DNA of 64,000 nucleotides, taken from positions 1,860,001 through 1,924,000 of the forward strand of contig CAWIXB010000001.1 of the NCBI GenBank assembly GCA_963839955.1, in the 5' to 3' direction. Numbering within the stretch: the first letter of the stretch is position 1; every line of letters starts with the position of its first letter. Source of the stretch: CAWIXB01 sp963839955. Lineage in GTDB: Bacteria > Actinomycetota > Actinomycetes > JACCUZ01. The translations under genes and the position numbers were made by a program. Below are positions 44,340 through 52,404 of the stretch, piece by piece. Under the pieces are notes generated by a model that saw nothing but the letters and a program-made list of their open reading frames with translations, ran no database searches and had not been told where the DNA came from.

Positions 44340-45377
44340 ATGCACATCGACGAGGCACGCGGGCTCTGGCAACCCGAGCCGGGCTGGCTCAACACCGCCA
44401 GCTACGGCCTGCCGCCCACACCGGCATGGGACGAGCTGCAGGCGGCCCTGCAGATCTGGCGCGGTGGCATCAGGAGCTGGGAGGAGTGGGGGGAGTCGAC
44501 CGAGCGTGCCAGGGCCGCGTTCGCCCGGCTGGTCTCCGTCGATGTCGCCGACGTCGCCACCGGTGCGACCGTGTCCGAGCTGATCGGCCCGATCGCCGCA
44601 TCGGTGCCGGACGGTGCACGCGTGGTGGTGCCCGACATCGAGTTCACCTCCAACCTGTTCCCGTGGCTGGTCCACGCGGACCGGGGAGTCGACGTCGTCA
44701 CCGTGCCGCCGGACAAGGTGGCCGACGCGATCGACGAGCGCACGTACGTCGTTGCGTTCAGCGCGGTGCAGTCGGCCACGGGCGAGGTGGCCGACCTCGA
44801 GGCGGTCAGCGCCGCGGCAGCAGCGGTCGATGCGCTCGTGGTCGTCGACGCGACGCAGGCGATCGGGTGGCTGCCGTTCGACGCGTCCCGCTTCGACGCG
44901 GTCGTCTGCGGCGGCTACAAGTGGCTGATGTCGCCGCGGGGCACCGCCTTCCTCGCCCTCAGCAGCCGCCTGCAGGAACGAGTCCGCCCGCACAGCGCCG
45001 GGTGGTGCGCCGCCGAGGACGTGCACGGCGGCTACTACGGTCCGCCGTTGCGGCTGGCGGCCAGCGCGCGGCGATTCGACGTGTCACCGGCGTGGTTCAG
45101 CTGGGTGGGCGCCGCGCCGACGCTTGAGCTGGTCGAGTCGATCGGCGTCGCCGCGATCGGGGAGTACGACGTGGCGCTGGCCAACCGGTTCCGCGCCGGC
45201 CTCGGCCTCGAACCCAGCAACAGCGCCATCGTGGCGACCCGGCTCCCAGAGGCGGAGGAACGCCTCACCCGGGCCGGGATCCGGGCGGCGTCCCGGGCCG
45301 GCGGCCTGCGGGCGTCGTTCCACCTCTACACCACGGCCGACGACGTCGACAACGCACTGGAAGCGCTGGTCGGCTGA
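44340..45377 (+). CDS. Aminotransferase class V-fold PLP enzyme
   Basis: A 345-aa fold-type I PLP protein. The Schiff-base Lys is in CGGYKWLMSPRG near residue 200, and the cofactor Asp is in VVVDATQAIGWLPF near 170. GWLNTASYGLPP near 15 is the N-terminal substrate motif. It could be a cysteine desulfurase- or kynureninase-like lyase or an aminotransferase; the sequence does not decide. It is placed 10 bp after dop and 97 bp before pup, in the same direction. Involvement in pupylation is unproven. Confidence 0.85.
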   Translation: MHIDEARGLWQPEPGWLNTASYGLPPTPAWDELQAALQIWRGGIRSWEEWGESTERARAAFARLVSVDVADVATGATVSELIGPIAASVPDGARVVVPDIEFTSNLFPWLVHADRGVDVVTVPPDKVADAIDERTYVVAFSAVQSATGEVADLEAVSAAAAAVDALVVVDATQAIGWLPFDASRFDAVVCGGYKWLMSPRGTAFLALSSRLQERVRPHSAGWCAAEDVHGGYYGPPLRLAASARRFDVSPAWFSWVGAAPTLELVESIGVAAIGEYDVALANRFRAGLGLEPSNSAIVATRLPEAEERLTRAGIRAASRAGGLRASFHLYTTADDVDNALEALVG

Positions 45378-45474
45378 GCGTCGGCCGCGCTTTGGCGGCA
45401 GACCGTGGGTGGCGACGACTAGGGTTTGAGAAGCACAGGGGTCCTCCGACGGCCCCACGGGAGGCTGGACCGAG

Positions 45475-45681
45475 ATGGCGAGCAAGGACGGCGGTCAGAA
45501 GCGCGCGTCGAAGGCGACCCAGAGCGCGAAGGAGGTCGAGGCTCAGGAGGCCTCCGACGTCGCCGAGCGCAAGGACAAGCTCGACGAGGACATCGACGCG
45601 ATTCTCGATGAGATCGACGAGGCCTTAGAAGAGAACAGCGAGGAGTTCGTTCGGGGGTTCGTGCAAAAGGGGGGCGAGTGA
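45475..45681 (+). CDS. pup: Prokaryotic ubiquitin-like protein Pup
   Basis: A 68-aa, intrinsically disordered protein modifier. The helix-forming region DKLDEDIDAILDEIDEALEE near 33-52 binds the Mpa coiled coil. The end is VRGFVQKGGE, so the ligation-ready C-terminal Glu is encoded directly and Dop deamidation is not needed. The ATG follows GGGAGGCTGGACCGAG. TAGGGT at 45420-45425 is a candidate -10 with a leader of about 45 nt. Confidence 0.98.
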   Translation: MASKDGGQKRASKATQSAKEVEAQEASDVAERKDKLDEDIDAILDEIDEALEENSEEFVRGFVQKGGE

Positions 45682-46436
45682 ATAACGCTGACGACGAACC
45701 CCAGAAGCAGTGCCCCGACTGCACGGAGACCAAGCCGGTTTCGGAGTTCTGGCGGAATCGCGCGACAGCAGATGGCTTGTATGCCTATTGCAAGCCGTGC
45801 GGGCGTCAGCGAAATCTTGCCGCAGCAGTCAAGCGGCGCGCGGCGAAAGGGGTGGACAGTCCGAGAGCTCGCTCCCGCCCGATCGAGGATCTCCCGCCAG
45901 GGATGAAACGTTGCCTCGACTGCAAAGAGGTCCTGCCATTAGACGATTTCGTTCGTAACCGAAGGTGCGGCGACGGCAGGACTCCTTACTGCCGGAGATG
46001 TCAGTACGCACGGGTGGCAGAAAGTCGGCAGAGGTTGCACGGTGGATCGAGGCATTATCACCTGTCGCGCCGTTATGGCCTCGGCGCCAAAGATGTGCTC
46101 GCCAGGTTGAACCGCCAGGAATGGCGCTGTCCCATCTGTTCCGTTGCGCTGACCGAGAAGACCGCCCATGTCGACCATGACCACAAGACCGGGCAGGTCC
46201 GCGCAGTACTGTGCTTCAACTGCAACGGCGGCCTGGGTCAGTTCAAAGACAACCCGGCGGTGCTGCGCAACGCAGCGGCGTACGTGGAAGGAGAGGCGTG
46301 GCATCCCATCCAGGTGGCACCGGGGGTCTTCCTCGTGCCTTCCTCACCCCGGGCTCTTCCTCCTTCACCGACTTCCTCGGCGATTTTTCGCCTGAGCTGC
46401 TACCGGGACGACGTCGGCCTCCAGCGAGTCCCCTGA
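45678..46436 (+). CDS. Endonuclease VII-domain protein with duplicated zinc fingers
   Basis: A 252-aa protein. Two similar N-terminal metal knuckles are visible: CPDC...YCKPC (residues about 12-43) and CLDC...YCRRC (about 78-110). A C-terminal recombination endonuclease VII domain follows: CPIC near 156, HVDHDHKTG near 169 and LCFNCNGGLGQF near 184. The HNH-like His/Asp and four Cys are intact. The GTG overlaps the pup stop by 4 bp. The last 46 codons overlap prcB in another frame. A nuclease or nucleic-acid-binding role tied to the proteasome is inference. Confidence 0.88.
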   Translation: MNNADDEPQKQCPDCTETKPVSEFWRNRATADGLYAYCKPCGRQRNLAAAVKRRAAKGVDSPRARSRPIEDLPPGMKRCLDCKEVLPLDDFVRNRRCGDGRTPYCRRCQYARVAESRQRLHGGSRHYHLSRRYGLGAKDVLARLNRQEWRCPICSVALTEKTAHVDHDHKTGQVRAVLCFNCNGGLGQFKDNPAVLRNAAAYVEGEAWHPIQVAPGVFLVPSSPRALPPSPTSSAIFRLSCYRDDVGLQRVP

Positions 46437-47143
46437 CCACCGAGGCGCCCCACGGCACCACCATCGTCGCGCTGACCTTCCCGGGCGGCGTGGTGATGAC
46501 CGGCGACCGGCGCGCCACCATGGGCAACTACATCGCCCAGCGCGACATCGAGAAGGTCTTCCACGCCGACGACTTCTCCTGCGTGGGCATCGCCGGCACC
46601 GCCGGGCTCGCCATCGAGATCGTCCGTCTCTTCCAGGTCGAGCTCGAGCACTACGAGAAGATCGAGGGCACCACACTCTCCCTCGAGGGCAAGGCGAACA
46701 GACTCGCGCAGATGATCCGGGGCAACCTCGGCATGGCCATGCAGGGTCTCGCCGTCGTGCCGCTCTTCGCCGGATTCGACCCGGAGATCGAGGAGGGCCG
46801 CATCTTCTCCTACGACGTCACCGGTGGCCGCTACGAGGAACACAAGTTCCACTCCGTCGGATCCGGCTCGCTGTTCGCCCGCGGTGCGCTGAAGAAGCTC
46901 TGGACCGAGGAGATGACCCCGGAGGACGCCGTGCTCTGCAGCGTCCAGTCGCTCTACGACGCGGCCGACGAGGACTCCGCAACCGGCGGGCCCGACCTGA
47001 CCCGGCGCATCTACCCGGTGGTGGCGACCGTGACCGACGAGGGTTTCCGCCGCCTCGCCGACGAAGAGGTGGGGGGCATCGTCGACACCGTGCTCTCCGG
47101 CCGGATGGAGAACCCCGGCGGACCCCAGGCACCGCTGCGATGA
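46298..47143 (+). CDS. prcB: 20S proteasome beta subunit
   Basis: Catalytic subunit of the proteasome core; 281 aa including a 53-residue propeptide. The propeptide carries FLTPGSSSFTDFL, and autoprocessing would occur at APHG|TTIVALTF, making Thr54 the active-site Thr1. Asp and Lys of the catalytic set lie in GDRRATMG and EKVF. The GTG at 46298 follows GGAAGGAGAGGC, an excellent RBS inside the upstream nuclease gene, so the two genes overlap by 139 bp. Confidence 0.96.
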   Translation: MASHPGGTGGLPRAFLTPGSSSFTDFLGDFSPELLPGRRRPPASPLTTEAPHGTTIVALTFPGGVVMTGDRRATMGNYIAQRDIEKVFHADDFSCVGIAGTAGLAIEIVRLFQVELEHYEKIEGTTLSLEGKANRLAQMIRGNLGMAMQGLAVVPLFAGFDPEIEEGRIFSYDVTGGRYEEHKFHSVGSGSLFARGALKKLWTEEMTPEDAVLCSVQSLYDAADEDSATGGPDLTRRIYPVVATVTDEGFRRLADEEVGGIVDTVLSGRMENPGGPQAPLR

Positions 47144-47159
47144 CCGAGGAGACCGCACC

Positions 47160-47984
47160 GTGACGATGCCCTTCGGATACGTCTCGCCCGAACAGGTGAT
47201 GAAGGACCGGGCCGACTACGCCCGGAAGGGCATCGCCCGTGGCCGCAGCGTCGTCGTGCTGGCCTACGACGGCGGCATCCTCTTCGTCGCCGAGAACCTC
47301 TCCCGAGCACTGCACAAGATCAGCGAGATCTACGACCGCATCGCCTTCGCGGCCGTCGGCAAGTACAACGAGTTCGAGAACCTCCGCATCGCCGGCGTAC
47401 GCCTCGCTGACCTGCGCGGCTACTCCTACGACCGCCGCGACGTCACCGGCCGCGGCCTCGCCAACGCCTACGCCCAGACCCTGGGCACGATCTTCACCCA
47501 GGAGTCCAAGCCCTACGAGGTCGAGATCGTCGTCGCCGAGGTGGGGGAGACGGCCGACGAGGACCAGATCTACCGGCTGACGTACGACGGCTCGGTGGCC
47601 GACGAGCACGGGTTCGTCGCCATGGGCGGCAAGTCCGACCAGATCCTGACGGCCCTCGAGGAGCGCTATCGCGACGGCATGACGTTCTCCGACGCTCTCG
47701 CTCTCGCCGTCGAGCTGCTCGGGCGCGATCCGGTCTCCAACGAGCAGCGCAACCTGACGGCCGGCCAGCTCGAGGTCGCCGTGCTCGAGCGCGGCCGCCC
47801 GCGGCGCAAGTTCCGCCGCATCACCGGCGCGGCGCTCTCGCGGGCGCTCGGGCAACCGCCTGCGCCCGGCAACGGCGACGAGCCGGACAACGGCGAGCAC
47901 GAGAAGTCCCCGCCGACCGCCCTAGCCGGCGGCTCCCACGAGCCGGCCGGACCCGAACCCGGCGAGGACAGCCCGAGCACATGA
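47160..47984 (+). CDS. prcA: 20S proteasome alpha subunit
   Basis: Forms the outer gating rings of the core particle; 274 aa. MPFGYVSPEQVMKDRADYARKGIARGRSVV is the family N-terminus (split here over gate and first helix). Segment KYNEFENLRIAGVRLADLRGYSYDRRDV is typical. The last 45 residues are a Pro/Gly/acidic tail (GDEPDNGEHEKSPP). The GTG at 47160 follows GAGGAGACCGCACC and lies 16 bp after the prcB stop. The end overlaps the next gene (ATGA). Confidence 0.96.
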   Translation: MTMPFGYVSPEQVMKDRADYARKGIARGRSVVVLAYDGGILFVAENLSRALHKISEIYDRIAFAAVGKYNEFENLRIAGVRLADLRGYSYDRRDVTGRGLANAYAQTLGTIFTQESKPYEVEIVVAEVGETADEDQIYRLTYDGSVADEHGFVAMGGKSDQILTALEERYRDGMTFSDALALAVELLGRDPVSNEQRNLTAGQLEVAVLERGRPRRKFRRITGAALSRALGQPPAPGNGDEPDNGEHEKSPPTALAGGSHEPAGPEPGEDSPST

Positions 47985-48538
47985 CCGCCCCCGCAGAGCG
48001 GGTGGCCGAGCCCTGGGAGCTGCTCTCCGAGCGGCCGCGCACCGGTGGCTGGCTGCCCGTCGTCACCCGCACGTACCGGATGCCGGACGGCTCCGTCTCC
48101 GACTGGGACGTCCACAAGACCCCGTTCACCACCGTCTGCGTGCTCGCCCTGACCACGGAGGGGGACGTCGTGCTGACCCGGCAGTTCCGCCCCGGCCCGG
48201 GCGTCGTCGTCCACGACCTGCCCGGCGGCATCGTCGACGAGGGCGAGAGCCTCACCGAGGCTGCGCTCCGCGAGCTGCGCGAGGAGACGGGCTGGGCGGC
48301 CGAGCGGGCCGAGCTCGTCGGCTCGTCCTGGGCGTTCGGCGCCTCGACCTGGCGGCGCAACGTCGTTGTGGCCTATGACGCCCGGCCGGTCGGCGACGTC
48401 ACCTCGTGGGGCGGCGAGGAGTACTGCGAGCCGATCGTGCTGTCCGTGGCCGAGTTCCGTGAGGTGCTGCGCAAGGGCAACACCACCGAGGCCGATCTCG
48501 GCTACCTCGCACTCGACGCCGCCGGACTGCTCTGCTGA
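47981..48538 (+). CDS. Nudix hydrolase (ADP-ribose pyrophosphatase-like)
   Basis: A 185-aa hydrolase of nucleoside diphosphates linked to another moiety. The Nudix box is complete: GGIVDEGESLTEAALRELR followed by EETGW, near residues 85-108. The N-terminal YRMPDGSVSDWDVHKTP is like ADP-ribose pyrophosphatases. Translation is coupled to prcA by an ATGA overlap. Substrate and link with the proteasome are unknown; redox or ADP-ribose turnover is a guess. Confidence 0.9.
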   Translation: MTAPAERVAEPWELLSERPRTGGWLPVVTRTYRMPDGSVSDWDVHKTPFTTVCVLALTTEGDVVLTRQFRPGPGVVVHDLPGGIVDEGESLTEAALRELREETGWAAERAELVGSSWAFGASTWRRNVVVAYDARPVGDVTSWGGEEYCEPIVLSVAEFREVLRKGNTTEADLGYLALDAAGLLC

Positions 48539-48587
48539 CGTTTCCGACGCTCAACGGCTTCCGCCCGGTCATGGCAGGCAACCGGCG

Positions 48588-48593
48588 TACGGT
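48588..48593 (+). promoter_or_regulatory. Leaderless-type -10 box TACGGT
   Basis: TACGGT ends 6 nt before the GTG at 48600 and abuts the alternative GTG at 48594, so it selects the later start of pafA. Confidence 0.5.
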
Positions 48594-48599
48594 GTGACG

Positions 48600-49961
48600 G
48601 TGGACCGGCGGATATTCGGGCTCGAGAACGAGTACGGCGTCACCTGCACCTTCCGCGGGCAGCGCCGGCTCTCCCCGGACGAGGTGGCGCGCTACCTGTT
48701 CCGCCGTGTCGTGTCCTGGGGCCGCAGCAGCAACGTGTTCCTGCGCAACGGCGCCCGGCTCTACCTCGACGTCGGCAGCCACCCCGAGTACGCCACGCCC
48801 GAGTGCGACGACATCCGCGAGCTCGTCGTCCACGACAAGGCGGGGGAGCGCATCCTCGAGGGCCTGCTCGTCGACGCAGAGCGGCGGCTGCGCGAGGAGG
48901 GCATCGCCGGCGACGTCTACCTGTTCAAGAACAACACCGACTCGGCCGGCAACTCCTACGGCTGCCACGAGAACTACCTGGTCGGTCGGCACGGTGAGTT
49001 CACCCGTCTCGCCGACGTGCTCATCCCGTTCCTGGTGTCGCGCCAGATCATCTGTGGCGCAGGGAAGGTCCTGCAGACACCGCGCGGTGCCGTCTACTGC
49101 GTGAGCCAGCGCGCCGAGCACATCTGGGAGGGCGTCTCCAGCGCCACGACCCGGTCACGGCCCATCATCAACACCCGCGACGAGCCGCACGCCGACGCCG
49201 AGCGCTACCGGCGGCTGCACGTCATCGTCGGCGACTCGAACATGAGCGAGACGACGACCCTGCTCAAGCTCGGCACCACCGACCTGGTGCTGCGGATGAT
49301 CGAGGCGAACGTCGTCATGCGCGACCTGACGCTCGAGAACCCCATCCGCGCGATCCGTGAGATCAGTCACGACATCACCGGCCGCCGCAAGGTGCGCCTC
49401 GCCAACGGGCGCGAAGCCAGCGCGCTGGAGATCCAGACCGAGTACTTCACCAAGGCCCGCGACTTCGCGGCGCGTCGCGGTCTCGACGAGGGCGTCGTCA
49501 AGCAGGTGCTGAACCTGTGGGAGCGCACGCTGATCGCCGTCGAGACCGGGGACCTCGACTCCGTGGCGACCGAGATCGACTGGGTGATCAAGCGCCAGCT
49601 CATCGAGCGCTACAGCGCCAAGCACGGCCTGAGCCTGTCGTCGTCGAGGGTCGCCCAGCTCGACCTGGCCTACCACGACATCTCGCGGGACCGCGGTCTG
49701 TTCTACCTGCTCCAGAAGCGGGGCATGGCCGAGCGAGTGGCCCGTGACCTGGACATATTCCAGGCCAAGTCGGTGCCGCCGCAGACGACCCGGGCGCGGC
49801 TGCGCGGGGAGTTCATCCGCCGTGCTCAGGAGCGCCGCCGGGACTTCACGGTCGACTGGGTGCATCTCAAGCTCAACGACCAGGCGCAGCGCACGGTGCT
49901 CTGCAAGGACCCCTTCCGAGCGGTCGACGAGCGTGTGGAGAAGCTGATCGCGAGCATGTGA
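48600..49961 (+). CDS. pafA: Pup-protein ligase
   Basis: Phosphorylates the C-terminal Glu of Pup with ATP and joins it to substrate lysines; 453 aa, the normal length. The glutamine-synthetase-like fold has FGLENEYG at residues 6-13 (metal Glu), VGSHPEYATPECDD near 60 (catalytic Asp region) and FKNNTDSAGNSYGCHENYL near 108. It lacks the insertion that marks Dop. The GTG at 48600 is chosen by the TACGGT box and by length. Confidence 0.97.
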   Translation: MDRRIFGLENEYGVTCTFRGQRRLSPDEVARYLFRRVVSWGRSSNVFLRNGARLYLDVGSHPEYATPECDDIRELVVHDKAGERILEGLLVDAERRLREEGIAGDVYLFKNNTDSAGNSYGCHENYLVGRHGEFTRLADVLIPFLVSRQIICGAGKVLQTPRGAVYCVSQRAEHIWEGVSSATTRSRPIINTRDEPHADAERYRRLHVIVGDSNMSETTTLLKLGTTDLVLRMIEANVVMRDLTLENPIRAIREISHDITGRRKVRLANGREASALEIQTEYFTKARDFAARRGLDEGVVKQVLNLWERTLIAVETGDLDSVATEIDWVIKRQLIERYSAKHGLSLSSSRVAQLDLAYHDISRDRGLFYLLQKRGMAERVARDLDIFQAKSVPPQTTRARLRGEFIRRAQERRRDFTVDWVHLKLNDQAQRTVLCKDPFRAVDERVEKLIASM

Positions 49962-50056
49962 GCACGGGGCGGGCGCAGCGGGGGAGCCCCTCGGCGGACG
50001 GCGGCATGCCCGAAGCCGGGTTATTGTGGGTGGCTGCCCTCCCCTTCCCCCGATCG

Positions 50057-51007
50057 ATGAGGTCCTCTTCCGTGCGCCGTCCACTCCTGGTCCTGCTTTG
50101 CCCGCTCCTGCTGCTCACGCTGCTGGTCTCTGCCTGCGGCGGTGGTAGCGAGGGCGAGGCCGAGGACAAGGGCCTGCCCAGCGTGTCCGGCGACTACGGC
50201 GACAAGCCGAAGGTGAAGAAGCCGGCCAAGGGCGAGAAGCCGGGCAAGAAGACCACCTCGGAGGTCCTGGAGGAAGGTGACGGCAAGGAGGTCGCCAAGG
50301 GCGACCTGCTCGTCGCCGACTACCTCGGCCAGGTGTACAGCTCGGGCAAGGTCTTCGACAACTCCTACGACCGCGGCACCCCGGCGGCGTTCCCGATCGG
50401 CACCGGCCAGGTCATCCCCGGGTGGGACAAGATCCTGGTCGGCACGAAGGCCGGCAGCCGCGTGCTGATGGTCGTCGCGCCGAAGGACGGCTACGGCAAG
50501 ACCGGCAACCCGCAGGCCGGCATCAAGGGCACCGACTCGCTCGTCTTCGTCGTCGACATCATCGCGTCCTACGGCAAGGACACCGCGGGTGACGGCAAGG
50601 CCGCCGCGGTGAAGGCCCCCAAGGGCCTCCCGACCGTCGCCGGAGAGCCCGGTGCGCGACCCAAGGTCACGGTGCCGAAGGGACTCGCCCCGCCGAAGAA
50701 GAACGCCGTCACCGTCCTCGCGAAGGGCACCGGCGAGCCGGTGGCCGCCAAGAAGCTCGCCGTCGTCCAGTACGACGCGGTCAACTGGGCCAGCAAGCCG
50801 CTGGCGAACAGCTGGGACACCGGCCCGCAGGGTGTGCCGGTCGCCGGCGAGCAGCCGAGCCCGTTCGACCTGCTGAAGGGTGTGCCCGTCGGCAGCCGGG
50901 TGCTGATGACCTTGACCGCCCAGAAGGGTCAGAACGCGAAGAAGGAGAGCGTCGCCGTCGTGGTCGACGTGCTCAGCCAGCACGGCCCGGCCAAGGAAGC
51001 CGAATGA
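50057..51007 (+). CDS. Lipoprotein FKBP-type peptidyl-prolyl isomerase, two domains
   Basis: A 316-aa exported protein with a lipobox VSAC (Cys27). Domain 1 (residues about 75-180) keeps FKBP features: VADYLGQVYSSGKVFDNSYDRG, FPIGTGQVIPGWDKIL and GSRVLMVVAPKDGYG, each read as separate motifs. Domain 2 (about 205-315) is degenerate: it has YDAVNWASKPLANSWDTG and VGSRVLM but lacks the IPGW-type core. It probably folds exported proteins outside the membrane. It is translationally coupled to the cytoplasmic FKBP that follows. Confidence 0.9.
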   Translation: MRSSSVRRPLLVLLCPLLLLTLLVSACGGGSEGEAEDKGLPSVSGDYGDKPKVKKPAKGEKPGKKTTSEVLEEGDGKEVAKGDLLVADYLGQVYSSGKVFDNSYDRGTPAAFPIGTGQVIPGWDKILVGTKAGSRVLMVVAPKDGYGKTGNPQAGIKGTDSLVFVVDIIASYGKDTAGDGKAAAVKAPKGLPTVAGEPGARPKVTVPKGLAPPKKNAVTVLAKGTGEPVAAKKLAVVQYDAVNWASKPLANSWDTGPQGVPVAGEQPSPFDLLKGVPVGSRVLMTLTAQKGQNAKKESVAVVVDVLSQHGPAKEAE

Positions 51008-51378
51008 GGGCGAAGAAGCCCGAGGTCGACTTTCCGGACGGCTCGCCGCCGAGCGATCTCGAGGTCATCGACCTGCAGGTGGGCGACGGCGAGGAGGCGG
51101 CGCCCGGGCGTACCGCGGTCGTGCACTACGTCGGGGTCACCTTCTCCAGCGGCGAGGAGTTCGACGCGTCGTGGAACCGCGGGGAGCCCTTCGCGTTCCC
51201 GCTCGGCGCCGGCAACGTGATCGCCGGCTGGGACCGCGGCGTCGCGGGCATGCGCGTGGGTGGCCGGCGCCGCCTCGTCATACCACCCGAGCTGGGCTAC
51301 GGCGACCGTGGCGCCGGCGGGGTCATCGGCCCCGGCGAGACCCTCATCTTCGTCGTGGATCTGCTCGACCTGCGCTGA
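51004..51378 (+). CDS. FKBP-type peptidyl-prolyl cis-trans isomerase
   Basis: A 124-aa single-domain FKBP without a signal peptide. Active-site segments are VHYVGVTFSSGEEFDASW, FPLGAGNVIAGWDRGV (Trp of the pocket), RRLVIPPELGYG and LIFVVDLLDL. It starts in the ATGA overlap with the exported FKBP, so the two are made together, one for each side of the membrane. Confidence 0.93.
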   Translation: MRAKKPEVDFPDGSPPSDLEVIDLQVGDGEEAAPGRTAVVHYVGVTFSSGEEFDASWNRGEPFAFPLGAGNVIAGWDRGVAGMRVGGRRRLVIPPELGYGDRGAGGVIGPGETLIFVVDLLDLR

Positions 51379-51424
51379 CCCGTCCGCCCCTCGGCACGGT
51401 CACCGCAGCGCTGCAGCGCCAGGG

Positions 51425-51430
51425 TAGGTT
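51425..51430 (+). promoter_or_regulatory. Leaderless-type -10 box TAGGTT
   Basis: TAGGTT ends 8 nt before the pafB GTG at 51439. Confidence 0.5.
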
Positions 51431-51438
51431 TGCACGCT

Positions 51439-52404
51439 GTGTCGGCGCAGAAGACGGAGCGGTTGCTGAACCTGGTCATCTGCCTGCTCTCCACCCGGCA
51501 GTTCCTTGCCAAGGACCAGATCCGGGCGGCGGTCCCGCAGTACGCCGAGTGCCGCTCCGACGACGCCTTCGAGCGGATGTTCGAGCGGGACAAGGAAGAG
51601 GTCCGCGAGATGGGCATCCCGCTCGAGACCGGCAGCAACAGCGCGTGGTTCGAGGACGAGGTCGGGTACCGGGTCGACCGTGCGGCCTATGCACTGCCCG
51701 AGGTCCGGTTCGAGCCCGACGAGCTTGCCGTGCTCGGCCTGGCCTCCCGGGTATGGGCGCAGGCGAGCCTGGCCGGCCCGGCCACCAGAGCCCTGATCAA
51801 GCTCAAGGCCGCCGGCGTCGACGCGGACGAGTCGTCCTGGCGTGGCATCGAGCCCCGAGTGAGCACCAGCGAGCCGGCCTTCGAGGCGCTCTACGCAGCG
51901 GTGCGCGATCACCGCCCGGTGTCCTTCCCCTACCGCGCCTCCCGCGCGGGGCAGGCTGTCCAACGACATCTGGAGCCCTGGGGGATCGTCTCCTGGCACG
52001 GCAGGTGGTACGTCGTGGGACACGACCGCGATCGCGATGCCACCCGTGTGTTCCGGCTCTCGAGGGTGGCGGGGGAGGTGGAGACCCTCGGCGAGCCCGG
52101 CGACGTCACGGTGCCCGAGGGTGTCGACATCCGCGGCGCAGTGGCCACTCTTGCCGGCGACGGGACCCGCGCCGAGGCACGCCTCCGGGTCCGAGTCGGT
52201 TCGGGCGTCGCGTTGCGACGGCGAGCGGTCACGCAGACACCGGCGGCCGACGGCTGGGACGAGCTGGTGGTCGGCTTCGGCGACGTCGACAACCTGGCCG
52301 CCGAGGTCGCGTCCTACGGTCGCGCCGTCGTAGCGGTGGAGCCGGTGGAGCTGCGCGAGGCCGTCGTCGGTCGACTGCGCCGCACGCTGGGCATGCCGGC
52401 GTGA
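51439..52404 (+). CDS. pafB: WYL-domain transcriptional regulator PafB
   Basis: A 321-aa regulator. Residues about 5-65 form a winged helix (ERLLNLVICLLSTRQFLAKDQIR), and a WYL domain at about 140-210 has the segment WGIVSWHGRWYVVGHDRDRDATRVFRLSR. The WCX extension follows to the end. With PafC it forms the heterodimer that activates RecA-independent DNA-damage genes in mycobacteria (known for the family). The GTG at 51439 is fixed by the TAGGTT box. It overlaps pafC by 4 bp. Confidence 0.93.
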   Translation: MSAQKTERLLNLVICLLSTRQFLAKDQIRAAVPQYAECRSDDAFERMFERDKEEVREMGIPLETGSNSAWFEDEVGYRVDRAAYALPEVRFEPDELAVLGLASRVWAQASLAGPATRALIKLKAAGVDADESSWRGIEPRVSTSEPAFEALYAAVRDHRPVSFPYRASRAGQAVQRHLEPWGIVSWHGRWYVVGHDRDRDATRVFRLSRVAGEVETLGEPGDVTVPEGVDIRGAVATLAGDGTRAEARLRVRVGSGVALRRRAVTQTPAADGWDELVVGFGDVDNLAAEVASYGRAVVAVEPVELREAVVGRLRRTLGMPA

